Made by a program: the position numbers and the translations under genes
In this document: positions 8,626-16,602 of the stretch, in pieces
Numbering within the stretch: the first letter of the stretch is position 1
How the letters are laid out: each line of letters opens with the position of its first letter
The notes under the pieces: generated by a model
The model's database searches: none
What the model saw: the letters and a program-made list of their open reading frames with translations, nothing else
What the model was told of the DNA's origin: nothing
Source: an uncultured Christensenella sp.
Lineage (GTDB): Bacteria > Bacillota > Clostridia > Christensenellales > Borkfalkiaceae
DNA: 45,839 bases
Direction of reading: 5' to 3'
Assembly: GCA_910586365.1 (NCBI GenBank)
Contig: CAJUGP010000014.1
Coordinates: 1-45,839 of the forward strand

Positions 8626-10140
8626 ATGAACATTGCAAGAGGCGATCTTGCAGAACGGATCGGGCGGAATATCGAGCGGCTCAAAGCCGAAGAATACCGC
8701 TATCCCCAAATTTTTTGCCATGACGAAGATTGGCCCGGCGATTGGGTGGGGCGTGCGCTTCTTGCGCTGTGCGAACAGTACGAGGCGACGGGTCGGTCCG
8801 ACGGCGAGCTGTTTTCCCGCATGAAAGAGATTTTCGACCGCCTCGGCGAGCACGTCAATGCCGACAGCTATTGCGGCGAACCGATCGGCGAAGTCGTAAG
8901 CGAGCAGCAGCTTTCAGGCAATAATTGGTATATCCGCGCGCTCTGCGCTTATTATCGTATCACGAACGACGAAAAAACGTACGAACGCCTGCAAACGATC
9001 GCGGAAAAGTTTCTGCCTGCGGTCGCGCCCTTTTACGAACGCTATCCCGTTGAAAGAAAAGAGTTTGAAGGCGGCGTAAGCGGTCATATCGTAAACGGCG
9101 CGGTGAACGGGTGGCGGCTTTCGTCCGACGTCGGCTGCGCGTTTATTCTGCTCGACGGTATCACGGCGCTCTATGCGATCGTTCACAAGGATACCGTGCT
9201 CGACGCGGCGAAATCGATCGCAAAAAAATTTCTTTCGTTCGATTACAGCGCCTGCCGCTTTCAAACGCACGCCACGCTTTCGGCGACGCGGGGCGTTGCG
9301 CGCCTGGCGGGATATACGGGCGAAGAAGCCTATCTCCTTGCCGCCGAACGCAATTTCGCGCTGTACGAGCGCACCGCCTGCACGGTGAACTATGCGAATT
9401 ATAATTGGTTCCGCCGCCCCGACAGCTGGACGGAGCCGTGCGGCTTTCTCGATTCGCTCATTCTTGCCTACGAGCTTTACCGTTTTACCGAACGCGAAAA
9501 ATACTTACAATTTTGCAACCGCGTCTATTTTAACGCCCTGCGCACGGCGCAGCGCAAGAACGGCGGCGCGGGCTGCGAAACGTGTTTGACCGAAGAAAAC
9601 GGCGTGCTGAAAGTACATATGTACGAGGCGTTTTTCTGCTGCACTATGCGTCTTGCAAACGGTTTGAATTACGTGCGCGACACTTTGTTTCGGCGCGAGT
9701 GCAGCAAGCTGCACGCGCAATACGCGTTGAGCGGCGAATTTGCGAGCGAAACGCTGCATGCCGTTTATGACTTCGACGCGGAGAACGCTGCCGTGCGTAT
9801 TCGTATTAAGAAGGGGAGCGGCGTTTCGATGCGCTTATATCTTCCCGAAGGCACGCGCTTGCGTCCCGACGGAAAATACGTAACGGGGCAGGAAGGCTGT
9901 TTCGGCAAAATAGACGGCTTGAACGAAGGCAGTTACGAATTCGGGTTGGAGATCGCGCCGCAGGAAGAAACGCGGTGCTCCAAAACGGTGCGCTTTTATG
10001 CCGACCGCCTGCTTACGCGCAAGGATTTTGCTTACGGCGCGAACGGGTTGGCGGCAAAAGAGGGCGAATACGGCGCGATTGCCGACTGTATCGGCGTAGA
10101 AGAGCGATTCGGCATCGACGCGTTCGTGCAAACCGTTTGA
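8626..10140 (+). CDS. GH127-like (DUF1680) glycoside hydrolase, putative beta-L-arabinofuranosidase
   Basis: 504 residues from the ATG at 8626, which has AAAGGAG nine bases upstream; the frame is open further upstream but without a ribosome-binding site. There is no signal peptide, so it is probably cytoplasmic. The protein has an alpha-helical toroid look. It contains Glu270-Pro-Cys272 (SWTEPCGFLDSL) and a Cys338-Cys339 pair (FFCCTMRLANG). In GH127 beta-L-arabinofuranosidases a Glu-x-Cys and a Cys-Cys pair bind zinc, and one of the paired Cys is the nucleophile; the layout here agrees. It sits next to a rhamnosidase-like gene, consistent with breakdown of imported oligosaccharides. The exact sugar specificity cannot be read from the sequence. 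Confidence 0.72.
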   Translation: MNIARGDLAERIGRNIERLKAEEYRYPQIFCHDEDWPGDWVGRALLALCEQYEATGRSDGELFSRMKEIFDRLGEHVNADSYCGEPIGEVVSEQQLSGNNWYIRALCAYYRITNDEKTYERLQTIAEKFLPAVAPFYERYPVERKEFEGGVSGHIVNGAVNGWRLSSDVGCAFILLDGITALYAIVHKDTVLDAAKSIAKKFLSFDYSACRFQTHATLSATRGVARLAGYTGEEAYLLAAERNFALYERTACTVNYANYNWFRRPDSWTEPCGFLDSLILAYELYRFTEREKYLQFCNRVYFNALRTAQRKNGGAGCETCLTEENGVLKVHMYEAFFCCTMRLANGLNYVRDTLFRRECSKLHAQYALSGEFASETLHAVYDFDAENAAVRIRIKKGSGVSMRLYLPEGTRLRPDGKYVTGQEGCFGKIDGLNEGSYEFGLEIAPQEETRCSKTVRFYADRLLTRKDFAYGANGLAAKEGEYGAIADCIGVEERFGIDAFVQTV

Positions 10141-10163
10141 CAGAACGGCGCTGTCCGTATATA

Positions 10164-10679
10164 ATGAAAAACATGGAAAAATTTTTTACAAAAGCAAAGC
10201 CCGTATGGGCGGCGGATAAGGCGGGCGAACGGAACGTAACCTGCCTTTTTTCGCTTACGATAGGCAAGGGCGATTATGTATTGCGCGCAACGGCTTGTAA
10301 TTTTTATTCGTTGACCTTGAACGGGGTGTTCTACGGCTACGGACCCGCGCGCGCGGCGCACGGCTACGCACGGGTGGACGAATACCGTTTGTCGCTGAAA
10401 GAGCAAACCGAGTTGCTGTTTACCGTTGCGGGATACGCCTGCAACAGCTTTTACAGCTTGAACGAACCGCCGTTTTTTCAGGCGGAAGTGCTGAGCGGCG
10501 GAAACGTTGTCGCCTATACCGACGGCGAAGGCGGTTTCTCGTGCGCGGTAAGCGGCGAACGGCTGCAAAAGGTTGCGCGGTTCAGTTATCAGCGTCCTTT
10601 TTCGGAAAGCTACGATTTTACGGGACGGGCGGAAAATATCCCCGCGCGTTTAAGCGTCGTTCCGCAGCCAAAGCTTTAG
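10164..10679 (+). CDS. GH78-like alpha-L-rhamnosidase, N-terminal fragment (ends at in-frame TAG)
   Basis: 171 residues carrying a beta-sandwich N-terminal domain of the GH78 type (RATACNFYSLTLNGVFYGYG, then ARVDEYRL). The frame ends at TAG 10677-10679 and continues open in the same frame to 12242, so this and the next entry are one gene of 692 codons broken at codon 172. The residues around the stop (PQPKL, stop, PRSVSYP) fit the usual PKLLPRGVPYP-like linker of this family, so the stop most simply replaces a Leu codon (TTG to TAG). No good ribosome-binding site precedes the ATG at 10164; an in-frame ATG at 10173 is an alternative. Confidence 0.65.
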   Translation: MKNMEKFFTKAKPVWAADKAGERNVTCLFSLTIGKGDYVLRATACNFYSLTLNGVFYGYGPARAAHGYARVDEYRLSLKEQTELLFTVAGYACNSFYSLNEPPFFQAEVLSGGNVVAYTDGEGGFSCAVSGERLQKVARFSYQRPFSESYDFTGRAENIPARLSVVPQPKL

Positions 10680-10688
10680 CCGCGCAGC

Positions 10689-12242
10689 GTGAGTTATCCC
10701 GTATACGACGCCGTTTGCTCGGAAATAGTCGAGCGCGGGATCTTTGAATACGGCGGCGAAAAAACGCCTTACGACGCGCGATATCTCAGAAACGAATCGC
10801 TCGGGCTGTTTCCGCTCGAAGAGCTGCAAACCAATCCCGCGCGCTACCTCGAGGGTATTTCGTACCGTCTTTGTCAAAAGCAAGGCGCGCTCGGACAAGG
10901 CGATTACGCCGTGTATGCGTTTCCCTGTTCGGAAACGGGATTTTTGCGTATCTCCGCCCTAATCGGGGAAGAATGCCATTTCCTTTTGATCTTCGACGAA
11001 GTGGATTACCGCACCGATCGGAGCGCGGACGAGCCGCGCAACATTCGCTTCGAGCGCAACGACACGTATAATATTGTTGAATACCGCGTAAAAGCGGGTG
11101 CGTTTGAGCATACGGCGTTCGAGCCGTATACCGCGCGTTTCGTCAAAATTCTCGTGCTGAGCGGATCGCTCACGGTCGGCGAACTCGGCATGCTTCGTTA
11201 CGAAAATCCCGACGTTTCCGCTCCGAACCCGAGCGGCGATGCGCGCATCGATCTCATTCTCGACGCCGCGGCGCGTACCTTCCGCCACAACGCCGTCGAT
11301 CTGTTGACCGACTGTCCTTCGCGCGAGCGCGCGGGGTGGCTGTGCGACAGCTGGTTTTCGGCGCGCGCCGAGCGGTTTTTTACGGGCGAAAACAAAGTCG
11401 AACGCAATTTCCTCGAAAATATCGCGCTTTCTCCGAAGAAACAGGCGTATCTGCCCGAGGGCATGATCCCGATGTGCTATCCCGCCGATTTTTCGGAGGA
11501 CAAAATGTATATCCCCAACTGGGCGATGTGGTATGTGATCGAGCTGGAAGATTATAAAAAGCGCACGGGCGATGGGGCGCTGCCCGCTTTGAGCAAGGAG
11601 AAAGTCTATTCGCTGCTGCGTTATTTTGAAAAATTCGAGAACGCAGACGGTCTGTTGGAAAATTTGGAAGGGTGGATCTTCCTCGAATGGAGCAAGGCAA
11701 ACGACGAGGAATTCGTCTGCGGCGTGAACTATCCCTCGAATATGATTTACGCTGCCGCGTTGAAGAGCGCGGCGGCGCTCTACGGCGACGGCGCGCTGGC
11801 ACTCAAAGCCGAAGCGATCGCAAAGACGATCCGCGCGCAAGCGTACAACGGAGAGTTTTTCGAGGACAACGCCGTGCGCAAAGAGGGCGAACTCGTCCGC
11901 ACGGGCAACACGAGCGAAACCTGCCAATATTATGCCTTTTTCAGCGGCGTCGCAACGCCTGAAACGCACAAAGAACTTTGGGAACGGCTGCTTTGCTCGT
12001 TCGGACCCAACCGCCCGCAAAGCGTTTATCCCAAGGTTTATCCCTCGAACGCGTTCATCGGCAATTATCTGAGGCTGTATTTACTCAAAGAAAACGGGTA
12101 TTGCGATCGGGTGAAAGAGGAATCGGTGGATTATTTTTATAAAATGGCGCGCGAAACGGGCACGCTTTGGGAGCACGACAGTATTTTCGGCAGCTTGAAT
12201 CACGGCTTTGCTTCCTATATCGCCGTTTTGCTCGCTCCCTGA
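10689..12242 (+). CDS. GH78-like alpha-L-rhamnosidase, catalytic fragment after the in-frame TAG
   Basis: Open frame of 517 codons from a GTG at 10689, but no ribosome-binding site precedes it, so independent translation is doubtful. It is in frame with the fragment at 10164-10679. It contains the GH78 signature DCPSRERAGWLCDS (Asp383 and Glu388 counted from 10164), followed by an alpha-barrel region with repeated Trp and Glu (for example LEGWIFLEWSK). GH78 enzymes release rhamnose from plant glycans and glycosides by inversion. Everything after the stop looks intact, with no second disruption. It is therefore a recent nonsense allele, a base-call error, or a suppressed codon. Confidence 0.72.
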   Translation: MSYPVYDAVCSEIVERGIFEYGGEKTPYDARYLRNESLGLFPLEELQTNPARYLEGISYRLCQKQGALGQGDYAVYAFPCSETGFLRISALIGEECHFLLIFDEVDYRTDRSADEPRNIRFERNDTYNIVEYRVKAGAFEHTAFEPYTARFVKILVLSGSLTVGELGMLRYENPDVSAPNPSGDARIDLILDAAARTFRHNAVDLLTDCPSRERAGWLCDSWFSARAERFFTGENKVERNFLENIALSPKKQAYLPEGMIPMCYPADFSEDKMYIPNWAMWYVIELEDYKKRTGDGALPALSKEKVYSLLRYFEKFENADGLLENLEGWIFLEWSKANDEEFVCGVNYPSNMIYAAALKSAAALYGDGALALKAEAIAKTIRAQAYNGEFFEDNAVRKEGELVRTGNTSETCQYYAFFSGVATPETHKELWERLLCSFGPNRPQSVYPKVYPSNAFIGNYLRLYLLKENGYCDRVKEESVDYFYKMARETGTLWEHDSIFGSLNHGFASYIAVLLAP

Positions 12243-12280
12243 AAAATTTTATAAAATTGTGAAACCGTGCATGAAAATCG

Positions 12281-12309
12281 TTGACAACGCTTTACGGATT
12301 TGGTAAAAT
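12281..12309 (+). promoter_or_regulatory. Sigma-A promoter of the infC-rpmI-rplT operon
   Basis: TTGACA (12281-12286), a 17-base spacer, then TAAAAT (12304-12309). It lies just after the rhamnosidase gene and 150 bases before infC, leaving a long leader. Confidence 0.88.
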
Positions 12310-12315
12310 AAACGC

Positions 12316-12458
12316 GTAAAGCAGAGGTCAACCCTTCTCTCCGCACGGTTTTTCAGTCGTCGGGCCGATACACGGAATGTTTGCGCGGATATCCGCGTAT
12401 GATATTTTCCTGCGGGTTGTCTTGTGCAACCCGTTTTTATTTTGCTTGGGAGGATAGA
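12316..12458 (+). promoter_or_regulatory. infC operon leader with attenuator (L20-leader type)
   Basis: The roughly 140-base leader contains a palindromic stem GCGGATATCCGC near 12385-12396 and ends in a terminator-like hairpin before infC. In Bacillota the infC-rpmI-rplT leader is commonly bound by ribosomal protein L20, which causes early termination. The position and terminator fit that; the L20-binding fold itself was not verified. Confidence 0.6.
12413..12443 (+). terminator. Attenuator terminator in the infC leader
   Basis: CGGGTTG (12413-12419), loop TCTTGTG, CAACCCG (12427-12433), followed by TTTTTATTTT. It lies between promoter and infC, so it must act conditionally. Confidence 0.75.
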
Positions 12459-12974
12459 ATTATCAAAGCGCAGAATCAGTTAAACGGAGAGATCCGCGAC
12501 CGCGAGATCCGCGTCATTTCGTCGACGGGGGAGCAGCTCGGCATCATGACGCCGAGAGAGGCGTTGCGTCTTGCCGAGGAAGAGAACCTCGACCTCGTGA
12601 AGATTTCGCCGACAGCCGTTCCGCCCGTGTGCAAGATCATGGACTGGGGCAAGTTCAAATTCGAGCAGGCGAAAAAAGAAAAGGAAAACCGTAAAAACCA
12701 AAAGATCGTGGAACTCAAAGAAGTGCAGCTTTCCATGACGATCGACGTCGGCGACGTCAACGTCAAGGCAAAACAGGCGACGCGGTTTTTGGAAGCGGGT
12801 AACAAAGTGAAGGTTTCCATCCGCCTTCGCGGCAGACAGATGGCGCACGCTTCGCTCGCTAAAAAGGTCATGACCGATTTTGCGGATCTTCTCAAAGAGC
12901 TTGCCGTAATCGAAAAACCGGTCAATCAGGAAGGGCGCAACCTTATTATGATCCTCGCCCCCGCAAAAAAGTAA
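12459..12974 (+). CDS. infC: Translation initiation factor IF-3, with non-AUG start
   Basis: IF-3 binds the 30S subunit, keeps it free of 50S and proofreads the start codon. 171 residues, normal family length. The N-domain is NQLNGEIRDREIRVIS and the linker helix is FKFEQAKKEKENRKNQK; the C-domain carries the conserved KVKVSIRLRGRQMAH. No ATG, GTG or TTG lies at the right place. GGGAGGA (12448-12454) is followed by ATT at 12459 and ATC at 12462, so initiation is at AUU (chosen) or AUC. Rare AUU-type starts are a known self-control device of infC. First gene of the infC-rpmI-rplT operon. Confidence 0.95.
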   Translation: MIKAQNQLNGEIRDREIRVISSTGEQLGIMTPREALRLAEEENLDLVKISPTAVPPVCKIMDWGKFKFEQAKKEKENRKNQKIVELKEVQLSMTIDVGDVNVKAKQATRFLEAGNKVKVSIRLRGRQMAHASLAKKVMTDFADLLKELAVIEKPVNQEGRNLIMILAPAKK

Positions 12975-13028
12975 ATTCTCCCGCAAGGGCGGAATGCATA
13001 AAAAAACAAATCATTGGAGGAAAATAAA

Positions 13029-13229
13029 ATGCCGAAACAGAAGTCGCACAGCGGTAGCAAAAAGCGTTTCTGGCTCACGGGTAGCGGTAAGGTAAAAAGA
13101 CCTCACGGCGGCAAAAACCACAAAGCCGAAACGAAGAACAGAAAGAGAAAGAGAAATTTGCGTCAGGTGACGCTCGTCTCCTCTGCGCAGGAGAACAACG
13201 TTAAAAAGATGATTCCCTATAAGGATTAA
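13029..13229 (+). CDS. rpmI: Large ribosomal subunit protein bL35
   Basis: 66 residues, strongly basic, with the typical MPKQKSHSGSKKRF start and the C-terminal RQVTLVSSAQENNVKKMIPY. It is part of the 50S subunit. GGAGG at 13016-13020 sets the start at 13029; the frame is open upstream but has no better signal. It lies between infC and rplT as is usual. Confidence 0.97.
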   Translation: MPKQKSHSGSKKRFWLTGSGKVKRPHGGKNHKAETKNRKRKRNLRQVTLVSSAQENNVKKMIPYKD

Positions 13230-13240
13230 AGGAGTGAACC

Positions 13241-13591
13241 ATGCGTATTAAAAGAGCGGTCAACGGCGTAAAGAAACGCAGAAAAATAATGAAACTTGCC
13301 AAAGGTTACTTTGGCTGCAAGAGCAAGAATTACCGTATCGCGCGCGAAGCGGTGATGAAGTCGCTCAACTATGCCTACATCGGCAGAAAGCACAGAAAAC
13401 GCGATATGCGCAGCCTGTGGATCACGCGTATCAACGCGGGCGCGCGTTTGAACGGGCTTTCGTATTCCCGTTTGATGAACGGGCTGAAAGTGGCGGGTAT
13501 CGGTTTGAACCGCAAAGTTCTTGCCGACCTTGCCGTGAACGACGAAAAAGCGTTCGCGCAGCTCTGCGAAAAGGCGAAAGCCGCGAAATAA
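13241..13591 (+). CDS. rplT: Large ribosomal subunit protein bL20
   Basis: 116 residues, normal length, basic, with the L20 signature RKIMKLAKGYFGCKS and the C-terminal RLMNGLKVAGIGLNRKVLADLA. It is needed for early 50S assembly and in Bacillota also represses its own operon through the leader RNA. It has an AAAGGAG ribosome-binding site and starts 11 bases after rpmI; a terminator follows directly. Confidence 0.97.
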   Translation: MRIKRAVNGVKKRRKIMKLAKGYFGCKSKNYRIAREAVMKSLNYAYIGRKHRKRDMRSLWITRINAGARLNGLSYSRLMNGLKVAGIGLNRKVLADLAVNDEKAFAQLCEKAKAAK

Positions 13592-13596
13592 GTCAT

Positions 13597-13623
13597 AAAA
13601 GCCTTTCGATGAAAGGCTTTTTT
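13597..13623 (+). terminator. Terminator of the infC-rpmI-rplT operon
   Basis: AAAAGCCTTTC, loop GAT, GAAAGGCTTTT, followed by further T. It overlaps the most upstream possible ATG (13609) of the next frame, which argues for the later start of that gene. Confidence 0.82.
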
Positions 13624-13632
13624 CTCATCGGA

Positions 13633-14367
13633 ATGATCATAGTTTCCAAACACAATCCCACCGTGAAAGAGCTTGCGTCGCTCAAAGAGAAAAAGGGCAG
13701 GCGGCTTAGCGGAACGTATCTCGTCGAAGGCGAAAAAATGGTGCGCGAATGCGCGGCGAGCGGGCAGCAGATCAAACGCGTGATCGTGCGCGAGGATTAT
13801 GCGGGCGAAGGGTATCCCTACGAAACGGTGACGCTCGGCTGCGACGCGTTCGCTGCGGTTTGCGACGTCAAGACGCCGCAGTCCGTCGCCGCGGAAGTCG
13901 CGTTGCCGCGCGTTCCGATCGTTCCCGCCAAAGAGCCTTGCATTCTCTTGGACGGCGTTTCCGATCCCTCCAACGTGGGCGCGGTGATCCGTACGGCGGT
14001 CGCGGCGGGGTACCGCAGTCTTTACTGCATCGACTGCGCCGATCCGTATTCGCCCAAAAGCGTGCGTTCGAGCATGAGCGGCATCTTTTTTGCGCGTATC
14101 ATGCAAGGTTCGCGCGAAGAGGTGTTGCGCGCGCTCGGCGATCTACCCGTGATCGCCGCCGATATGAACGGGGAAAACGTGTTTTCGTTTTCTCCGCCCG
14201 AGCGGTTCGCGCTTGCGATCGGGAACGAGGGGAACGGGCTTTCCGCCGCCGTCCGCGACTGCGCGGCGTATACCGTGCGTATCCCCATGGGCGAGCATAC
14301 CGAAAGCTTAAATGCGGCGGTATCGGCGGGAATTCTGATGTATTTCTTAAAAAATAAATCCGTTTAA
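13633..14367 (+). CDS. TrmH/SpoU-family RNA 2'-O-methyltransferase (RlmB/TsnR-like)
   Basis: 244 residues. The N-terminal substrate-binding part (SKHNPTVKELASLKEKKGRR, LVEGEKMV) is followed by the SPOUT knot motifs. Motif 1 is DPSNVGAVIRTAVAAG, motif 2 is FALAIGNEGNGLS and motif 3 is IPMGEHTESLNAAVSAGI. The family transfers a methyl group from SAM to a ribose 2'-OH in rRNA, usually 23S. The start at 13633 (MIIVSKHNP) was chosen because the ATG at 13609 lies inside the upstream terminator. It follows rplT, as in many Firmicutes. The exact rRNA site is unknown. Confidence 0.88.
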   Translation: MIIVSKHNPTVKELASLKEKKGRRLSGTYLVEGEKMVRECAASGQQIKRVIVREDYAGEGYPYETVTLGCDAFAAVCDVKTPQSVAAEVALPRVPIVPAKEPCILLDGVSDPSNVGAVIRTAVAAGYRSLYCIDCADPYSPKSVRSSMSGIFFARIMQGSREEVLRALGDLPVIAADMNGENVFSFSPPERFALAIGNEGNGLSAAVRDCAAYTVRIPMGEHTESLNAAVSAGILMYFLKNKSV

Positions 14368-14379
14368 CGAGGTGATTTT

Positions 14380-15120
14380 ATGTCAGGTCATAGCAAATGG
14401 CACAACATTCAGGCGAAAAAGGGCAAGGCGGACGCCGCGCGCGGAAAAATATTCACCAAGCTCGGCAGAGAGCTTGCGGTTGCAGCAAAGGGTAATCCCA
14501 ATCCTTCCACGAACGCCAAGCTTGCCGACGTTATCGCAAAGGCAAAGGCGGCGAACATGCCGAACGACAACATCGAACGCACGATCAAAAAAGCGGCGGG
14601 CGAAGTGGGCGACAAGGATTACAAGGAGCTTACCTACGAAGGCTACGGCGTGGCGGGTTCGGCGGTAATCATCGCGACGCTGACCGACAACAACAACCGC
14701 ACGGCGGGCGACGTACGCGCGATCATGTCGAAACACGGCGGCAGCTTAGGCATGACGGGCTGCGTTTCGTATATGTTCGATAACAAAGGACTGATCGTCG
14801 TCGAACGCACGGCGGCGCTCTCCGAGGACGAAGTGACCGAGCTTGCCATCGAGGCGGGCGCGGACGACGTCGTGACCGAGGACGACGCTTTCGAGATATA
14901 CACGTCGGTTTCGGCGTTTTCCGAGGCGCGAAAATTCCTTGAAGAGAAGGGGCTTACTTTCCTGCAAGCCGAACTCACCATGATTCCGCAGAGTAAGATC
15001 ACGCTTGCGCCCGATAAACTCGAAACGTTTTTGAAGATGCTCGAAAAACTCGAAGAGAACGACGACGTGCAGAATATCTACCACAACGTCGAGCTGCCCG
15101 AGGAAGAGGAAGAAGACTAA
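14380..15120 (+). CDS. YebC/PmpR-family protein
   Basis: 246 residues with the family start MSGHSKWHNIQAKKGKADA and the block NMPNDNIERTIKKA. Members bind DNA as transcriptional regulators, and some (TACO1/YebC type) help ribosomes through proline stretches. The C-terminus is very acidic (EEEEED), as is common in the family. GAGGTGA precedes the ATG by seven bases. It sits 12 bases after the methyltransferase and 3 bases before proA, so the three genes are probably co-transcribed. Confidence 0.92.
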   Translation: MSGHSKWHNIQAKKGKADAARGKIFTKLGRELAVAAKGNPNPSTNAKLADVIAKAKAANMPNDNIERTIKKAAGEVGDKDYKELTYEGYGVAGSAVIIATLTDNNNRTAGDVRAIMSKHGGSLGMTGCVSYMFDNKGLIVVERTAALSEDEVTELAIEAGADDVVTEDDAFEIYTSVSAFSEARKFLEEKGLTFLQAELTMIPQSKITLAPDKLETFLKMLEKLEENDDVQNIYHNVELPEEEEED

Positions 15121-15123
15121 ATC

Positions 15124-16359
15124 ATGACCGTTCGGGAAACCTGCTTGGCGGCAAAAGCCGCCGTAAGCGCGATCGCTTATTCGGGCGAGGACGAAAAAAA
15201 CGCCATGCTCGCAGCGGCGGCAGACGCGCTCACGGCGAACACGGACGTGATCATTGCGGCAAACCGAGAGGATTTGCTCGTTTTTTCGCGGGGCGAACAG
15301 CTCCGCGATCGTCTTATGTTGACGGACGAGCGCATTGCCGCGATTGCGGAAGGGCTGCGTCAGCTCGCCGCGCTTGCCTGTCCCGTCGGCGAAGTGCTTG
15401 AAAAAACGACGCGCGCGGACGGCTTGCAGATCGAACGCGTGCGCGTGCCGTTCGGCGTGGTCGGTATCATCTACGAGGCGCGCCCCAACGTAACGGCGGA
15501 CGCGATCGGGCTTTGCATCAAAAGCGGGAACGCCGTCGTGCTGCGCGGCAGTGCGGACGCGTTTCGCACGAACCGCATGATCGTGCAGATCATGAAAGAG
15601 GCGATCGCACGGGCGGGGTTCGATGCAGGCTTTATTCAGCTGCTGGAGGATTGTTCGCGCGAGGGCGCGCGGGAATTTATGCGGCAGAAAGGCGTTCTCG
15701 ACGTGTTGATCCCCCGCGGCAGCGCGTCGCTTATCCGCAGCACGCTCGAAAACGCAACCGTTCCCGTCATCGAAACGGGAACGGGAAACTGTCATATTTA
15801 TATCGAGCGGAGCGCGCGGCTGCAAACCGTGCTGTCCGTTGTTCTCAATGCCAAAACGCAGCGCCCGAGCGTGTGCAACGCCTGCGAAAGTTTGGTGATC
15901 GACCGTGCCTTCGCGCAAGAGCATTTGGGCGAATTGATCGCGGCGCTTAAAGAACGCGGCGTGGAAGTCGTGGGCGATAAAGAAAGCCGCGCGCTCTGCG
16001 CGGATATTTCGGCGGCAACCGAAGAGGATTTTTACACCGAATTTCTTGCGCTGAAATTATCCGTGAAAATCGTGGAGAACGGCGCGGAAGCGATCGCCTT
16101 TATCAACAAACATTCTACGGGGCACAGCGAGGCGATCCTCACCGAAAACGAGGAGCTTGCCGAACGCTTTTTGCGCGAGGTCGATTCCGCTTGCGTATAC
16201 GTCAACGCGTCGACGCGCTTTACCGACGGGTTTGAATTCGGATTCGGCGCGGAAATGGGCATTTCTACGCAAAAGCTGCATGCGCGCGGACCGATGGGGC
16301 TGCGCGAGTTGACTTCGTATAAATATTTGATTCGCGGAAGCGGTCAGATACGAACCTAA
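15124..16359 (+). CDS. proA: Glutamate-5-semialdehyde dehydrogenase (gamma-glutamyl phosphate reductase)
   Basis: 411 residues, family length. It reduces gamma-glutamyl phosphate with NADPH in proline biosynthesis. Visible landmarks are FGVVGIIYEARPNVTADA, the catalytic-Cys region NAKTQRPSVCNACESL, and the C-terminal FGAEMGISTQKLHARGPMG. The ATG starts three bases after the yebC stop and depends on the preceding GAGGAAGAGGAAGA stretch. No proB is in the window. A strong terminator follows. Confidence 0.95.
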   Translation: MTVRETCLAAKAAVSAIAYSGEDEKNAMLAAAADALTANTDVIIAANREDLLVFSRGEQLRDRLMLTDERIAAIAEGLRQLAALACPVGEVLEKTTRADGLQIERVRVPFGVVGIIYEARPNVTADAIGLCIKSGNAVVLRGSADAFRTNRMIVQIMKEAIARAGFDAGFIQLLEDCSREGAREFMRQKGVLDVLIPRGSASLIRSTLENATVPVIETGTGNCHIYIERSARLQTVLSVVLNAKTQRPSVCNACESLVIDRAFAQEHLGELIAALKERGVEVVGDKESRALCADISAATEEDFYTEFLALKLSVKIVENGAEAIAFINKHSTGHSEAILTENEELAERFLREVDSACVYVNASTRFTDGFEFGFGAEMGISTQKLHARGPMGLRELTSYKYLIRGSGQIRT

Positions 16360-16361
16360 AC

Positions 16362-16386
16362 AAATCCCCCGAACGGGGGATTTTTT
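16362..16386 (+). terminator. Terminator after proA
   Basis: AAATCCCCC, loop GAAC, GGGGGATTT, then T-rich TTTATTT. The T-tail overlaps the stop codon of the convergent HTH gene (16385-16387), so both transcripts probably end here. Confidence 0.85.
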
Positions 16387-16588
16387 ATTTGTCGTGATAT
16401 TCTTCAAACAGATCGTTGGGCGTGCATTCGAGCACGTCGCACAGCGCTTCTAAATTTTCAAATTTTATGCTCTTCGTTTTATTGTAAACCATGTTGTTAA
16501 AATTCTGAAAGCTCAGTCCGAGCTGCATGTTCAGCCAATATTTCGTTTTCCCTTTTTCTTGCAGAATTTCCAGAATGCGCAGTTTCAT
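16385..16588 (-). CDS. Small Xre/Cro-type helix-turn-helix regulator
   Basis: 67 residues starting MKLRILEILQEKGKT. The helix-turn-helix is KYWLNMQLGLSFQNFNNMVY, followed by ENLEALCDVLECTPNDLFEE, which matches the short YozG-like Xre family. It begins 14 bases downstream of the Nudix gene on the same strand and shares its promoter. An upstream in-frame extension exists, but the ATG at 16588, preceded by AAATAAGG, gives the family length. A regulator of unknown targets; it may control this two-gene unit. Confidence 0.85.
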   Translation of the reverse strand: MKLRILEILQEKGKTKYWLNMQLGLSFQNFNNMVYNKTKSIKFENLEALCDVLECTPNDLFEEYHDK

Positions 16589-16602
16589 GCTTTTTTCATG
16601 CC

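Noticed and set aside
10677..10679. Genome-wide reassignment of TAG as a sense codon
   Set aside because: TAG serves as the normal stop of the ylxQ gene at 23705-23707, which has family length, so TAG is a stop here. A local suppressor remains possible.
12381..12458. Longer infC start reading through the leader
   Set aside because: It would translate the attenuator hairpin and add about 26 residues absent from IF-3. The ribosome-binding site lies directly before ATT/ATC instead.
13609..13632. Earlier ATG for the SpoU-type methyltransferase
   Set aside because: The codon lies in the 3' arm of the rplT terminator, and the family N-terminus begins at MIIVSKHNP (13633).
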